Positions 1 through 9,100 of a stretch of DNA of 64,000 bases are shown one piece after another. Source of the stretch: Bacteroidaceae bacterium (GTDB taxonomy: Bacteria; Bacteroidota; Bacteroidia; Bacteroidales; Bacteroidaceae). Positions within the stretch are counted from its first letter, which is position 1; each line of letters opens with the position of its first letter. The DNA lies in contig JAFWYF010000001.1 in the NCBI GenBank assembly GCA_017522785.1, positions 62,001 to 126,000 on the forward strand, given 5' to 3'. The notes below the pieces were generated by a model. That model was not told where the DNA came from. It saw only the letters and a program-made list of their open reading frames with translations, and ran no database searches. The position numbers were made by a program, and so were the translations under genes.

Positions 1-499
1 TAACAACAACTCTTTTCCCTCCTCTATTTTGTACCTTCATGAATGTTCCTTCGGCTCCTTCGAAAGGACCACTCAGAATACGTACCTTATCGCCACATGT
101 TAAGTCTACCTCTTCGCTGTCCAAATACATAATTTTCTCCTTCTCATTTCCTGCTATAGCAATAAAGCTTTGCATTTGTCGTTCCGGAACAATTAAGGGT
201 TGCTTCTGTGCTTCGCTTCTATTTTTCATGACATAGCGCAACCAAGGTATTTCGTAGCGTTTCAACTCATTAAGTTTCTCTTTGTAGGTGTTTATAAAAA
301 TGTAGTTATGTATAACCGATTCTGTACTCCAAATTTTAAATCCCTCCTTCGTTGTTTTTCTAACTCGCTTGGTAGGAACAAAACTTTCAATTCCCAATTT
401 GTCGAGTATTTCTTTTGCTTTAAGTTCCCTTTGATAGGTAACGCGCATAACAAACCACGACTTTTCCAAAGTATCATCCGCTACATTATTCACAAACAT
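1..499 (-). CDS. upxY: UpxY/NusG-family transcription antiterminator (partial, 3' end outside window)
   Basis: Specialised NusG paralogue (RfaH/UpxY type) that lets RNA polymerase read through long polysaccharide operons. Reading the minus strand from the ATG at 499 gives 166 codons open to the window edge. A NusG N-terminal domain begins at about residue 14 (KSWFVMRVTYQRELKAKE) and includes the typical FVPTKR segment. A KOW-like region follows near the edge (CGDKVRILSGPFEGAEGTF). In Bacteroides, UpxY proteins are usually the first gene of a capsular polysaccharide locus and act on its 5' leader, so such a locus probably lies to the left (inference). The divergent neighbour manC makes GDP-mannose, a common capsule precursor. 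A -7 box lies 20 bases upstream. Family assignment is firm; the exact subtype (UpxY versus general antiterminator) rests on resemblance and context. Confidence 0.85.
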   Translation of the reverse strand, partial: MFVNNVADDTLEKSWFVMRVTYQRELKAKEILDKLGIESFVPTKRVRKTTKEGFKIWSTESVIHNYIFINTYKEKLNELKRYEIPWLRYVMKNRSEAQKQPLIVPERQMQSFIAIAGNEKEKIMYLDSEEVDLTCGDKVRILSGPFEGAEGTFMKVQNRGGKRVVV

Positions 500-518
500 T
501 CTATTAGGTATATTATCG

Positions 519-549
519 CAAAGATAGGTATAAAGAATTTAAAATTAAA
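519..549 (-). promoter_or_regulatory. Promoter of upxY
   Basis: The minus strand carries TATCTTTG at 526-519, a perfect match to the Bacteroidota -7 consensus TAnnTTTG. A TTTA lies 19 bases upstream (549-546), resembling the -33 TTTG. The start codon is 20 bases downstream of the box. Confidence 0.6.
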
Positions 550-820
550 TGATTTACCCCTTCTATTTGTTAAAAAGTCTAAAAATATATATGGTTTTGG
601 CAAAAATTATATGGTATTCCATGTTTTGTTAAATGAAATAAAATCGTAGCTCTACATTTATGATGTAGGAAAATTATGTAAATAAAAAATACTTATTATG
701 AGATATAAATATGCTTCATAAACAAATCCATATTAACAAAGTTCATTTTATTTGTTTTTTCTGCATGTTGCTACTCTCTTTGTGTTGTTGAGGCTGTTAT
801 GCTAATTGTTATCACTTTTT

Positions 821-851
821 TTTGTATATTTTTTTATTTTTTATACTTTTG
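821..851 (+). promoter_or_regulatory. Promoter of manC (full consensus)
   Basis: TTTG at 821-824, a 19-base spacer and TACTTTTG at 844-851 match the Bacteroidota housekeeping promoter TTTG-N19-TAnnTTTG exactly. The predicted transcript starts near 857, about 24 bases before the manC ATG. Confidence 0.75.
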
Positions 852-880
852 TATTCCTAAGATATTTTTTAATCTGAGTT

Positions 881-1942
881 ATGAGTAATTCGAATCACGT
901 AGTAATAATGGCCGGTGGCATCGGAAGCCGTTTTTGGCCGGTCAGCACCACTGAATGTCCTAAACAATTTATTGATGTGTTGGGCTGTGGAAAATCGTTG
1001 TTACAATTGACGGTAGAGCGTTTTGGAGATATCTGCCCTCCCGAAAATGTTTGGGTACTTACTTCGGAGAAGTATGCCTCTTTGGTAAAAGAGCAGTTGC
1101 CAATGATTGCCGATGAAAATATCTTGTTGGAGCCTTGTCGCCGTAATACAGCTCCATGTATCGCGTATGCTGCATGGAAAATTAAAAAGCGCGACCCGAA
1201 TGCCAATATGGTGGTTACTCCCAGCGACCACTATGTAAATGATACACAAGAATTCCGTCGTATCATAAAATCTTCATTACGTTTTGTCAGCGACTCCGAT
1301 GCAATTCTCACACTTGGAATTAAACCGACACGTCCTGAAACGGGGTATGGATATATAGAAGCTGTGCTTGGTACATCTACTCTCTCTAATAAAGAGGTTT
1401 ATCGCGTAGATTCATTCAAGGAGAAACCCGACGTGGAAACAGCAAAATTGTATATATCAAAGAACAACTACTATTGGAATTCAGGAATCTTCATTTGGAA
1501 TGTTCAGACAATAGTAAATGCGTTCAGGGTATACCAGTCTCCTATTGCCGAAGTCTTTGAATCTCTTTTACCACTTTATTATACCGATAAAGAGCAAGAT
1601 GCAATAAATGAAAGATTCCCCGAATGTCGTAACATATCTGTCGATTATGCAATTATGGAGCGTGCCGAAGAAATTTTCGTCTTCCCTTCCGATTTTGGCT
1701 GGAGCGACTTGGGTACTTGGGTGTCGTTACACAACAAAATGCCACATGACATAAATGGTAATGTGGCTGTAGATTCAAATGCTGAAATGCTCGATTCGCA
1801 CAATTGTATAGTTTATGCCCGTGGCGAAAAGAAAGTTGTTGTTATAGGTCTCGATGATTGTATAATATCGGAGCACGATGGGCATCTTTTGGTTTGTAAA
1901 ATGAGCGAAGAGAACAGAATTAAAGAGATTTCCGATAAGTGA
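881..1942 (+). CDS. manC: Mannose-1-phosphate guanylyltransferase
   Basis: Makes GDP-mannose from mannose-1-phosphate and GTP in the cytoplasm, feeding capsule, LPS and glycoprotein sugar synthesis (GDP-mannose, GDP-fucose). The nucleotidyltransferase signature GGIGSRFWP lies at residues 12-20 and PKQF at 27-30; FKEKPD and WNSGIFIWN, typical of sugar-phosphate guanylyltransferases, follow in the middle. At 353 residues it has only the transferase domain and a short left-handed helix region, without the C-terminal isomerase cupin of the bifunctional AlgA/ManC type. It is transcribed alone and ends in a long bidirectional terminator. Its neighbour upxY suggests a link to surface polysaccharide, but GDP-mannose is also needed elsewhere. 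Confidence 0.93.
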   Translation: MSNSNHVVIMAGGIGSRFWPVSTTECPKQFIDVLGCGKSLLQLTVERFGDICPPENVWVLTSEKYASLVKEQLPMIADENILLEPCRRNTAPCIAYAAWKIKKRDPNANMVVTPSDHYVNDTQEFRRIIKSSLRFVSDSDAILTLGIKPTRPETGYGYIEAVLGTSTLSNKEVYRVDSFKEKPDVETAKLYISKNNYYWNSGIFIWNVQTIVNAFRVYQSPIAEVFESLLPLYYTDKEQDAINERFPECRNISVDYAIMERAEEIFVFPSDFGWSDLGTWVSLHNKMPHDINGNVAVDSNAEMLDSHNCIVYARGEKKVVVIGLDDCIISEHDGHLLVCKMSEENRIKEISDK

Positions 1943-1957
1943 TATCCATTGCATAAC

Positions 1958-1999
1958 ATAAAACAAATAGAGAGCTAATTAGCTCTCTATTTGTTTTAT
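1958..1999. terminator. Bidirectional terminator, 42-bp perfect palindrome
   Basis: A perfect 42-bp inverted repeat with centre at 1978/1979. Its arms run A-rich, then GAGAGC-type core, then T-rich in either direction, as expected for intrinsic terminators of the convergent genes manC and the TPR gene. The stop codon of the leftward TPR gene (1979-1981) lies inside the palindrome. Confidence 0.9.
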
Positions 2000-3400
2000 A
2001 AACTCTTCGGGCAAAATGGTCGATTTGTATGGTATATCAAATAGTTCAAACAGCTTATTCGATTTACCGTTTAATGCACCGGTTACATATTGAATAATAT
2101 CTGCATCTCTCTTGGTGGTGTGCAGAATGTAGGCTATGAAAGCATCTATTTCTGTTTTATCCTTGGCATAATATCTTGCCGTTAAAAAAGCCTGCAGGGC
2201 TATATCTAATACTCCTTGTCTGAAAAGTGATATTCCATATGAATATAATGCTTCGGCTTTGTTCCACTCTTTTGCATCGATACGGTCAATGTCGCTGTAC
2301 GTCATATTCTCTTTATCGCGTAACTCGAATAGAGAATAGTTGTCTAACATTAACTGCTTGAATTCATATTCCGGAAAGTTTTTCAATGCTTCGCATGATG
2401 TTGCGACTGCTAAATCGTCCATTCCCAAATCCTTATATAGGAGTGCAAGATTTGTTAATGCAATCATGCCGTCTATTGTACATAAATTTTCTTGTGTCGA
2501 TAGTTTTACAACCTCGTTAAACTTTTCAATGGCATCTGCATGGGCTTTCTGTTTGCCTAGTGATAGTGCAATATAGAACTTTGGAATTATGTCGTTGGGA
2601 AACTTCTTTTCTAAACCTTGGAAAACTGTGAGGCTCTGCATGTAATCCTGCAATTTGTAGTAACAATGCCCCTGCATCAGTTTTGCATAGTCTATTCCAT
2701 CGTCAATGGCTAATTCGAACTCGAAGCAATCGAGCGCTTTGCCATATCGTTCAAGCATAAAATATATGCGTCCTAGTTGTTCCCAATATATTATAGAGAA
2801 TGGATTGTTGTCGAGTAGGTAGTTATATATCTCTATTGCTTCATCGGTTTGTCGCATCTCAATCAGACATTCGGCTTTAGCTTCGAGAAGTTCATGCTGC
2901 TTTGGATTCTTTTGCAATTTCTCTTCAACAATTTGTAATGCCTCTTGGGTGGAACCGCAGTCTAAGAGAATGGATAGGGCATCATATATCTCTTCGTTTT
3001 GTAATTCTCTTTTCTGAAGAATTTTTCTGGCTATGTTGCTCGAAGTTTTGTATTCTCTTAGAGCAAGGAATACTTCGGCTTTAAGAATAAGTGTTTCGAT
3101 ATCCTCGGAAAAGGCTATGGCATCCAGTTTCTCTAATGCTATTTCGGGCCTTCCGCTCGAAAGCAGTATACGAATCTCAATCTTTGCAAGTAATTCGCTA
3201 TTTCCGGGATGTAGTTTACATGCGTAATCATATATATACTCTGCCTCATTTGCTTTTTCATAAAATAAAAAATAGAGTAGCAGATTATATAAATCATCTG
3301 CATCAAAATATGAGCAGATGTTCTCTGCTTTCATCTGCTCATATCTATTCAGTATATCGCGAAACTCTTTAGTGTCGAAATATCTCTTGCCGTTTTCCAT
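1979..3400 (-). CDS. Tetratricopeptide repeat protein
   Basis: A 473-residue, mostly helical protein built from degenerate TPR units. Clear examples have the W-LG-Y-A-F-A-P pattern, such as IYWEQLGRIYFMLERYGKAL, the following unit with CYYKLQDYMQSLTVF, and SYGISLFRQGVLDIALQAF near the end. No signal peptide or membrane segment is visible, so it is probably cytoplasmic. The start lies 8 bases after the glnS stop, so the two are almost certainly co-transcribed; the pairing does not by itself reveal a role in tRNA charging. TPR proteins mediate protein-protein contacts, and no specific function can be assigned. The last codons are formed by the terminator stem. Confidence 0.8.
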   Translation of the reverse strand: MENGKRYFDTKEFRDILNRYEQMKAENICSYFDADDLYNLLLYFLFYEKANEAEYIYDYACKLHPGNSELLAKIEIRILLSSGRPEIALEKLDAIAFSEDIETLILKAEVFLALREYKTSSNIARKILQKRELQNEEIYDALSILLDCGSTQEALQIVEEKLQKNPKQHELLEAKAECLIEMRQTDEAIEIYNYLLDNNPFSIIYWEQLGRIYFMLERYGKALDCFEFELAIDDGIDYAKLMQGHCYYKLQDYMQSLTVFQGLEKKFPNDIIPKFYIALSLGKQKAHADAIEKFNEVVKLSTQENLCTIDGMIALTNLALLYKDLGMDDLAVATSCEALKNFPEYEFKQLMLDNYSLFELRDKENMTYSDIDRIDAKEWNKAEALYSYGISLFRQGVLDIALQAFLTARYYAKDKTEIDAFIAYILHTTKRDADIIQYVTGALNGKSNKLFELFDIPYKSTILPEEFIKQIES

Positions 3401-3408
3401 TTGTGGAT

Positions 3409-5151
3409 TTACTTCCCTTTAATCTTGCTCCATGTATCTTTTAACGATACGGTACGGTTAAATATAAGATGTTCTGTTGTAGATGCCGGGTCTACATTGA
3501 AATAACCAATTCGTTGGAACTGCAAGTAGTCGTAAGGTTTCAGTTCATTGGCAAATTTCTCAATGTAGCAATTTGTCAAGGTTTGTAGTGAGTCGGGGTT
3601 TATAATCTCCTTCATCGCGGTTAGTGCATCGCACTGTCTCTCTTCGCGAATGGCAGCCAACTCATCACGTGGGTTTTCTACTTTCCAAAGACGGTCGTAG
3701 AGACGTACCTCTGCTTTAACGCTGTGAGCGCAACTTACCCAATGGAGAGTGCTTTTTACTTTGCGATTTGAATCTTTTTCACCGGTCTTTGTGTCGGGAA
3801 TATATTCGCAAAGAACCTCGGTTATATTTCCATCTGCATCTTTGTTACAACCTGTACAAAGTACAATATATGCATTTTTTAGGCGTACTTCGCGTCCCGG
3901 AGTAAGACGGTAGAAACTTTTGGGAGCGTCTTCCATAAAGTCGTCGCGTTCAATCCATAGTTCACGACTAAACTCAATAGTGTGTGTGCCGTCTTCAGCT
4001 CTTTCGGGGTTGTTTATAGCCTGTAACTCCTCAACTTTGCCTTCGGGGTAGTTTGTAACAATTAGTTTTACAGGGTTTATGACTGCCGATATACGTGTGG
4101 CACGGCTGTTAAGGTCTTCGCGAATAGCCGACTCCAAAAGTGATATATCGTTTAGAGCATCGTATTTTGTATAACCAATCTTGTCGATAAAATTGCTGAT
4201 ACCTTCGGGTGAATATCCTCTACGGCGTAATCCGCATATTGTCGGCATGCGAGGGTCGTCCCAACCACTTACCAATCCCTCTTTTACAAGTGTGAGCAGG
4301 TTGCGTTTGCTCATTAGTGTATAACTTAGGTTCAGTTTGTTGAATTCATGCTGACGTGGACGGTTGTCGTCTAAATCTTTCTCTTCCTTAACCCAATCGA
4401 CAAAAAGGTCATATAAAGGACGGTGAGGAACAAATTCCAATGTGCATAGTGAGTGTGTTACTCCTTCGAAATAGTCGCTCTGACCATGTGCAAAGTCGTA
4501 CATTGGGTAGGCTTTCCATGTCTCTCCTGTTCTGTGGTGAGGGGTTTTTACAACACGATATATAATGGGGTCGCGGAAATGCATATTGGAGTGTGCCATA
4601 TCTATTTTGGCACGTAGAACCATTGCTCCTTCGGGAACGTCGCCACTATTCATCTTTTCAAATAGACTCAGATTTTCTTCAATCGGGCGGTCGCGATAGG
4701 GGCTGTTTGTGCCGGGCTGTGTGGGTGTACCTTTCTGCTGTGCAATCTGCTCCGATGTCTGTTCATCGATGTAAGCTTTTCCCTCTTTGATGAGGCGTAC
4801 AGCGAAATCCCACAACTGCTGGAAATAGTCCGAGGCGTAGTATACATTTTCCCATTGGAAGCCGAGCCATTTTATATCATCCATAATGGATTCTACATAT
4901 TCTGTCTCCTCTTTGCTGGGGTTTGTGTCGTCGAAACGAAGGTTGCAAATTCCATTATATTTCTGTGCCATACCAAAATCCATGTGTATGGCTTTGGCAT
5001 GTCCTATATGTAGATAACCATTCGGTTCGGGCGGAAATCGTGTCTGTAATCGGCCACCGTTTTTGCCCTCTTCTAGGTCATTAACTATTGCTTGTTCAAT
5101 AAAACTGATGCTTTTCTTCTCGTTCTTTTCAGTTTCGTTTATTTCGGTCAT
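3409..5151 (-). CDS. glnS: Glutaminyl-tRNA synthetase
   Basis: Charges tRNA-Gln with glutamine. The class I HIGH motif is at residues 48-51 within PPEPNGYLHIGHAK, and the KMSKS-equivalent LMSKR is at about 279-283. The RFDDTNP segment after HIGH and the C-terminal anticodon-binding beta-barrels (VRLKNAYIVLC and onward) are typical of GlnRS rather than GluRS. At 580 residues it has the normal bacterial length. It leads a leftward two-gene unit with a TPR gene, and its own promoter is seen 40 bases upstream. Possession of GlnRS means Gln-tRNA is made directly here rather than only by transamidation. Confidence 0.96.
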   Translation of the reverse strand: MTEINETEKNEKKSISFIEQAIVNDLEEGKNGGRLQTRFPPEPNGYLHIGHAKAIHMDFGMAQKYNGICNLRFDDTNPSKEETEYVESIMDDIKWLGFQWENVYYASDYFQQLWDFAVRLIKEGKAYIDEQTSEQIAQQKGTPTQPGTNSPYRDRPIEENLSLFEKMNSGDVPEGAMVLRAKIDMAHSNMHFRDPIIYRVVKTPHHRTGETWKAYPMYDFAHGQSDYFEGVTHSLCTLEFVPHRPLYDLFVDWVKEEKDLDDNRPRQHEFNKLNLSYTLMSKRNLLTLVKEGLVSGWDDPRMPTICGLRRRGYSPEGISNFIDKIGYTKYDALNDISLLESAIREDLNSRATRISAVINPVKLIVTNYPEGKVEELQAINNPERAEDGTHTIEFSRELWIERDDFMEDAPKSFYRLTPGREVRLKNAYIVLCTGCNKDADGNITEVLCEYIPDTKTGEKDSNRKVKSTLHWVSCAHSVKAEVRLYDRLWKVENPRDELAAIREERQCDALTAMKEIINPDSLQTLTNCYIEKFANELKPYDYLQFQRIGYFNVDPASTTEHLIFNRTVSLKDTWSKIKGK

Positions 5152-5190
5152 TGTTCTATGTTATTATATTGTTTAATAGCCTTTAAACTG

Positions 5191-5220
5191 CAAAAGTAAT
5201 TATTTTTTTCGGTATACAAT
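5191..5220 (-). promoter_or_regulatory. Promoter of glnS
   Basis: The minus strand reads TACTTTTG at 5198-5191, a perfect -7 box, with ATTG about 18 bases upstream as a near-match to the -33 TTTG. The ATG at 5151 is about 40 bases downstream. Confidence 0.6.
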
Positions 5221-5264
5221 ATCTATTTTATAATTATTCTTGTGTGCAGGTCATTTGCCTTATT

Positions 5265-6143
5265 CTATTTTCTGTTTAAATAACAGAAATAGCCTAACTT
5301 ATAAATATTTAATAGGGTAATTGATGGCTTCTTGCTCAGCAGATTGCTTTTGAGCATGCGATTGCATGCTTTCCACATTGTGGCCATTATGTTTGTCAAA
5401 TGCATGCGTTCTATTTTATTTGCCATTGAGAGCAGTGGCGTGTCATTAATCTCATCGCCTATCTCTACCAATGTTTCTATACTCTCTTCAACTTTCCTAA
5501 GATAGACACAGTTACTCTCCAATCCACTGTGCAATAGTGCATTGTCGATATGTCTTATTTTAACTCCCTTCTCTCTTAATACATATCCAAATAGGGTGTC
5601 CTCGTGTCCGTAACGGGTTATTTGTTCGTTGAAAAGAATTGAAAGAAACAACCCTTTCTCAATAGCAAAATTGAATGTAGTGAAATTGTTGTAAGGTTGC
5701 TTGTTACGTATTTTGGCACTGCGTCTTTTGTCTGCTTTTTTTTCGTATCTGTATCGTAACGAGCAATTCTCGTCGGGTTGTTTGTCGGCATGATATAAAC
5801 CTCCGCAAACAACTCTATTTTTACCTAATGCTTCAATGTATTTATTAAGGAACGTATTGTTCTCGACAATAGCATCGCTGTCTATGAATAGTAAATATGG
5901 ATACTTTGCTTCTTTGGCCAAAAGGTTGCGTATCTTTGCGCGTCCTATATTGTTTTTCTGTGTAATTATGCGACAGTGGGGTAGTCTGTTTAGAGATTCA
6001 TTCAGTGCCAGCCCCTCAGATGATGAACCATCCTCGGCAACTATTATCTCGCATGGTTGTTGCAATTTTTCCACTTGCTCATGTAACGCACGAACAAGTG
6101 TGCAACAATTGTAATCTTTTGTTGGAATGAGAATGGATATCAT
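5265..6143 (-). CDS. Family 2 glycosyltransferase
   Basis: Cytoplasmic-face glycosyltransferase with a GT-A fold, transferring a sugar from a nucleotide donor to an unidentified acceptor. The start MISILIPTKDYN, the AEDGSS segment at about residues 37-42 and the metal-binding DSD in LLFIDSDAIV at about 90 are GT2 hallmarks. The second half (YGHEDTLFGYVLREKG) resembles the galactosyltransferase-like C-terminal region with an ED pair. No membrane helices are visible in the 292 residues. It stands alone, between the glnS promoter and the GC-rich hairpin at 6161-6192, and no promoter is apparent between the hairpin and the ATG. The acceptor could be LPS, capsule or a glycoprotein; the sequence does not tell. 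Confidence 0.85.
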   Translation of the reverse strand: MISILIPTKDYNCCTLVRALHEQVEKLQQPCEIIVAEDGSSSEGLALNESLNRLPHCRIITQKNNIGRAKIRNLLAKEAKYPYLLFIDSDAIVENNTFLNKYIEALGKNRVVCGGLYHADKQPDENCSLRYRYEKKADKRRSAKIRNKQPYNNFTTFNFAIEKGLFLSILFNEQITRYGHEDTLFGYVLREKGVKIRHIDNALLHSGLESNCVYLRKVEESIETLVEIGDEINDTPLLSMANKIERMHLTNIMATMWKACNRMLKSNLLSKKPSITLLNIYKLGYFCYLNRK

Positions 6144-6160
6144 ACTTTTTTATTTAGAAG

Positions 6161-6192
6161 TTTTCGGGTCGGTGCGCGCACCGACCCGAAAA
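6161..6192. repeat. 32-bp perfect GC-rich palindrome between hexosaminidase and GT2 gene
   Basis: A perfect inverted repeat with centre at 6176/6177 and a 12-bp GC-rich core on each side (CGGGTCGGTGCG and its complement). It starts 5 bases after the hexosaminidase stop and ends 17 bases before the GT2 start. The flanks are T-runs before and A-runs after the stem, the reverse of an intrinsic terminator, and no T-tract follows on the minus strand. It may still terminate or stabilise the hexosaminidase mRNA 3' end. Confidence 0.8.
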
Positions 6193-6196
6193 TAGT

Positions 6197-9100
6197 TTAT
6201 TTAATAAAAATCTTTTTACCTTTGTTTGTAATGTATATACCGTTACTTGGGTTCGTAATCCTACGTCCTTGAAGGTCGTAAACAATGTGCTCATCTTGTG
6301 CACTATTGTTCTCAATTACATCTTCTATGCTTGTTTCAATCTGAACAGTCGATTTCTCCAAGCTCCAAATACAGCCACCCCAGAAAGGTTTGGTAAGTAC
6401 ATATCCCCATGCGTTGGGGTTGATGTACCATCCATTCTTTCCTTCGCTTCCAATGATGCATATTCCGGAGTTTCCGGTATCAACAGTAATTTCTTCTAGT
6501 TTCCAAGAATACTCTTTTCCAACCATAACCGTTTGGTCGGCTAAATCACTGTTAATATAAGCACTGCTACCACTTGCCTTGTTATATAATATAACTGTAC
6601 CATCGCTGTTCTTCTTTATCTGCCATAGGTATTCATCGGTGTTGCCTGCAGTTTTGGGCTCTACACGATTGTTGATACTGTTGTATGTCGCGTAGTATGA
6701 TGCAAAATCGGGGTATGCATTTCTAATGTAATAGTAATGTTGTTCACTCAAAGAAGTCATGAGATTGGTGCGTGGCATAAGAAGATATTGATTGTAGAGG
6801 GCTACATATATATTATATTTTTCTTCGGTTACAACACCATCTTTAAGAGCCTCTTTTGCCGATGACAAAACACTAGTCTGCAAGAACGTAAGAGCCTCTT
6901 GTGTGGGTTGCCCCATCTCGTTGGGCTTCGCTTTCTCTATAATACGTTCGCATTTTGTACACAAACCTTCGAGCTGTCCTCTAAAGTCTGTAACCTCTTT
7001 AATTAACCATGTTCCGGGGTAGCATAGCGCTGGTTGGTTATATGCATTTATATTACCCGATAGTTCTCCATGCAGGCGTTTTACACTGCCTGTCGCTAAA
7101 GAACTGTATCCTTCAACGGCCGATATTGTAACAACTCCGGGTATAAATGTGTAGTTGCCGGTTGCTACGGTAGCTTTGTCTACTCTAACTGCAGTACCAT
7201 TCTCGTTTGCCATAGTAACAGCAGAATTGTATGCAGGCATTTGTAAAACTTTGCCGTTGCAAAGGTTTTTCAGAACATATCCACTTGTGGTCTCTTCGAA
7301 TTGCCACAACTCTTCGGGTTCTGTTTGCGGGGTATAGTGGAAGCGTACATTGTTGTCGCTAATGTACATTGTTGAACCTGCAAATTGTTTTTTGAAATAT
7401 GTTGATGCAGAAACAATTTGGTATGTTTTGCCCGGTTGAGGTTGGCATATTGTGGCATTTTTGTATGCTGTGATTGCGTCGGCAAGTGTTGTGGTTGCAG
7501 TTTCGCTATCTTGTAGTGCTGCGTTTAGCGCATCTTGTAATGCATTGTGAACATCTGCACTAGGAAAGCCTACAGCGCCGGGTTGGCTTGCTACAAGAAT
7601 CTCTTCGGCCTCTTTAATCTTCTTTTCTGCATCACTAAGTGTTCTTTGCTCTATATAATGTTTTGCATATGTGTAGCCAAGTGCATCTAAAATCTCGTCG
7701 TGTGTTTGCAAACGTTTGTAGAATGATGTCCAAAGCTTTTGTGCTGCAGGTAACCATCCGGTCTCGGCCAATGCAAGCATACGGGGTAACAATTGGTATT
7801 CAAGTTCTACATCATCGTTAAGTGTTTCGGCCCAAAGGTTTCCTTGCACACCCATGCAATACTCCTCTTTTCCTGCCAATGCAGAAACCGGGTTTAGAGT
7901 ATAAACTTCTTCTATTGTATTTACATGATTGTCTCCCCAACCTCCATAATAAGGCTCGTCTATTATGGTTTTATTGGCCGGAACTTGCATGAAATCGAGA
8001 TATACATGAGAGTATGGGGTTATGATACTCTTAAAACCTTTATTTGCGGCCTCGGAACTTTTGTTTATATTGTTCCATGCCATGATAACAGGCTTTACAG
8101 TGTTGTCGCTATTCCAATGTGATAGTAGTTCATCCCATACTACTATATCTTTACCATGAGTCTCTTTGAGATATATGCCAAGTTCCTCAACCAACCACGA
8201 TTGTAATTGATTAACACCACTTAATCCTTCGTCTTTAACGCGTTGCAAACATTCTGCATTGTTGGCCCATTGATCTGTAGGACACTCGTCTCCTCCAATG
8301 TGTATGTATGGGAATGGGAAGATGCTTGCAACATTGTCGAGTACGCATTTCAAGAATTCAATAACTTTGTTGTTACCTACATTCAGAACATCTTTCGATA
8401 TACCACCGTCGATACGTACCGAGTAGCTCTTTGTGGGGTCGCAACTGAACTCGGGGTAGGCTGTTACTGCTGCAACCATATGTCCCGGAAGGTCAATCTC
8501 GGGCAAAATGTCAATGTTGCGTTCTGCAGCATATTGTACAATCTCGCGCAATTCATCCTGTGAGTACCACATACCACGTCCATACTCTGTGTCGTCAAAG
8601 AATTTGGTGCCTTCACCGGGGTTTGTAAATGAACCGGAACGTATAGAGCCAACTTCTGTCAGAAGTGGGTATTCGGGAATCTCTATGCGCCAACCTTGGT
8701 CGTCTGTCAAATGCCAATGTAAACGATTCATCTTGTAAAGAGCCATAATGTCTAGAACTCGCTTAACCTCTTCTTTGTCAAAGAAGTGGCGTGCAATATC
8801 CATCATGAATCCTCTGTGCTCCAGTGCAGGCTCATCGGTGATGCTAATAAAAGGAATACTCCAATCAGCATCTTTGTTCAAACTCTTTTCAAAATAGTCG
8901 CGTGGCAATAATTGCTTCATTGTTTGCAGAGCATAAAAGAAACCGGCCTTTGTTGAGGCTTTAATCTCAATGCTGTTTTCTGTTACATCCAATTTATAAC
9001 CCTCTTTGGGTAGCGATTCATCTGTTGATAGCCATATCTCGCCACTGTTTGCTGTGGCTCCACTCTCTTTTAAAGTTAGTTGAACCCCCGATGTTAGTGC

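Larger units (their letters stand above)
500..880. other. 381-base intergenic region between divergent upxY and manC
   Basis: A very AT-rich gap holding the two divergent promoters listed separately. No open reading frame of convincing composition, tRNA or clear hairpin is seen in the central part, about 550-815. The rightward frame that crosses the region is antisense to upxY and is not a gene. Confidence 0.6.

Noticed and set aside
200-649. Rightward 149-codon open frame near the left end
   Set aside because: It is antisense to the upxY frame for most of its length, has no recognisable family and runs into the promoter region; the minus-strand frame encodes a clear NusG-type protein.
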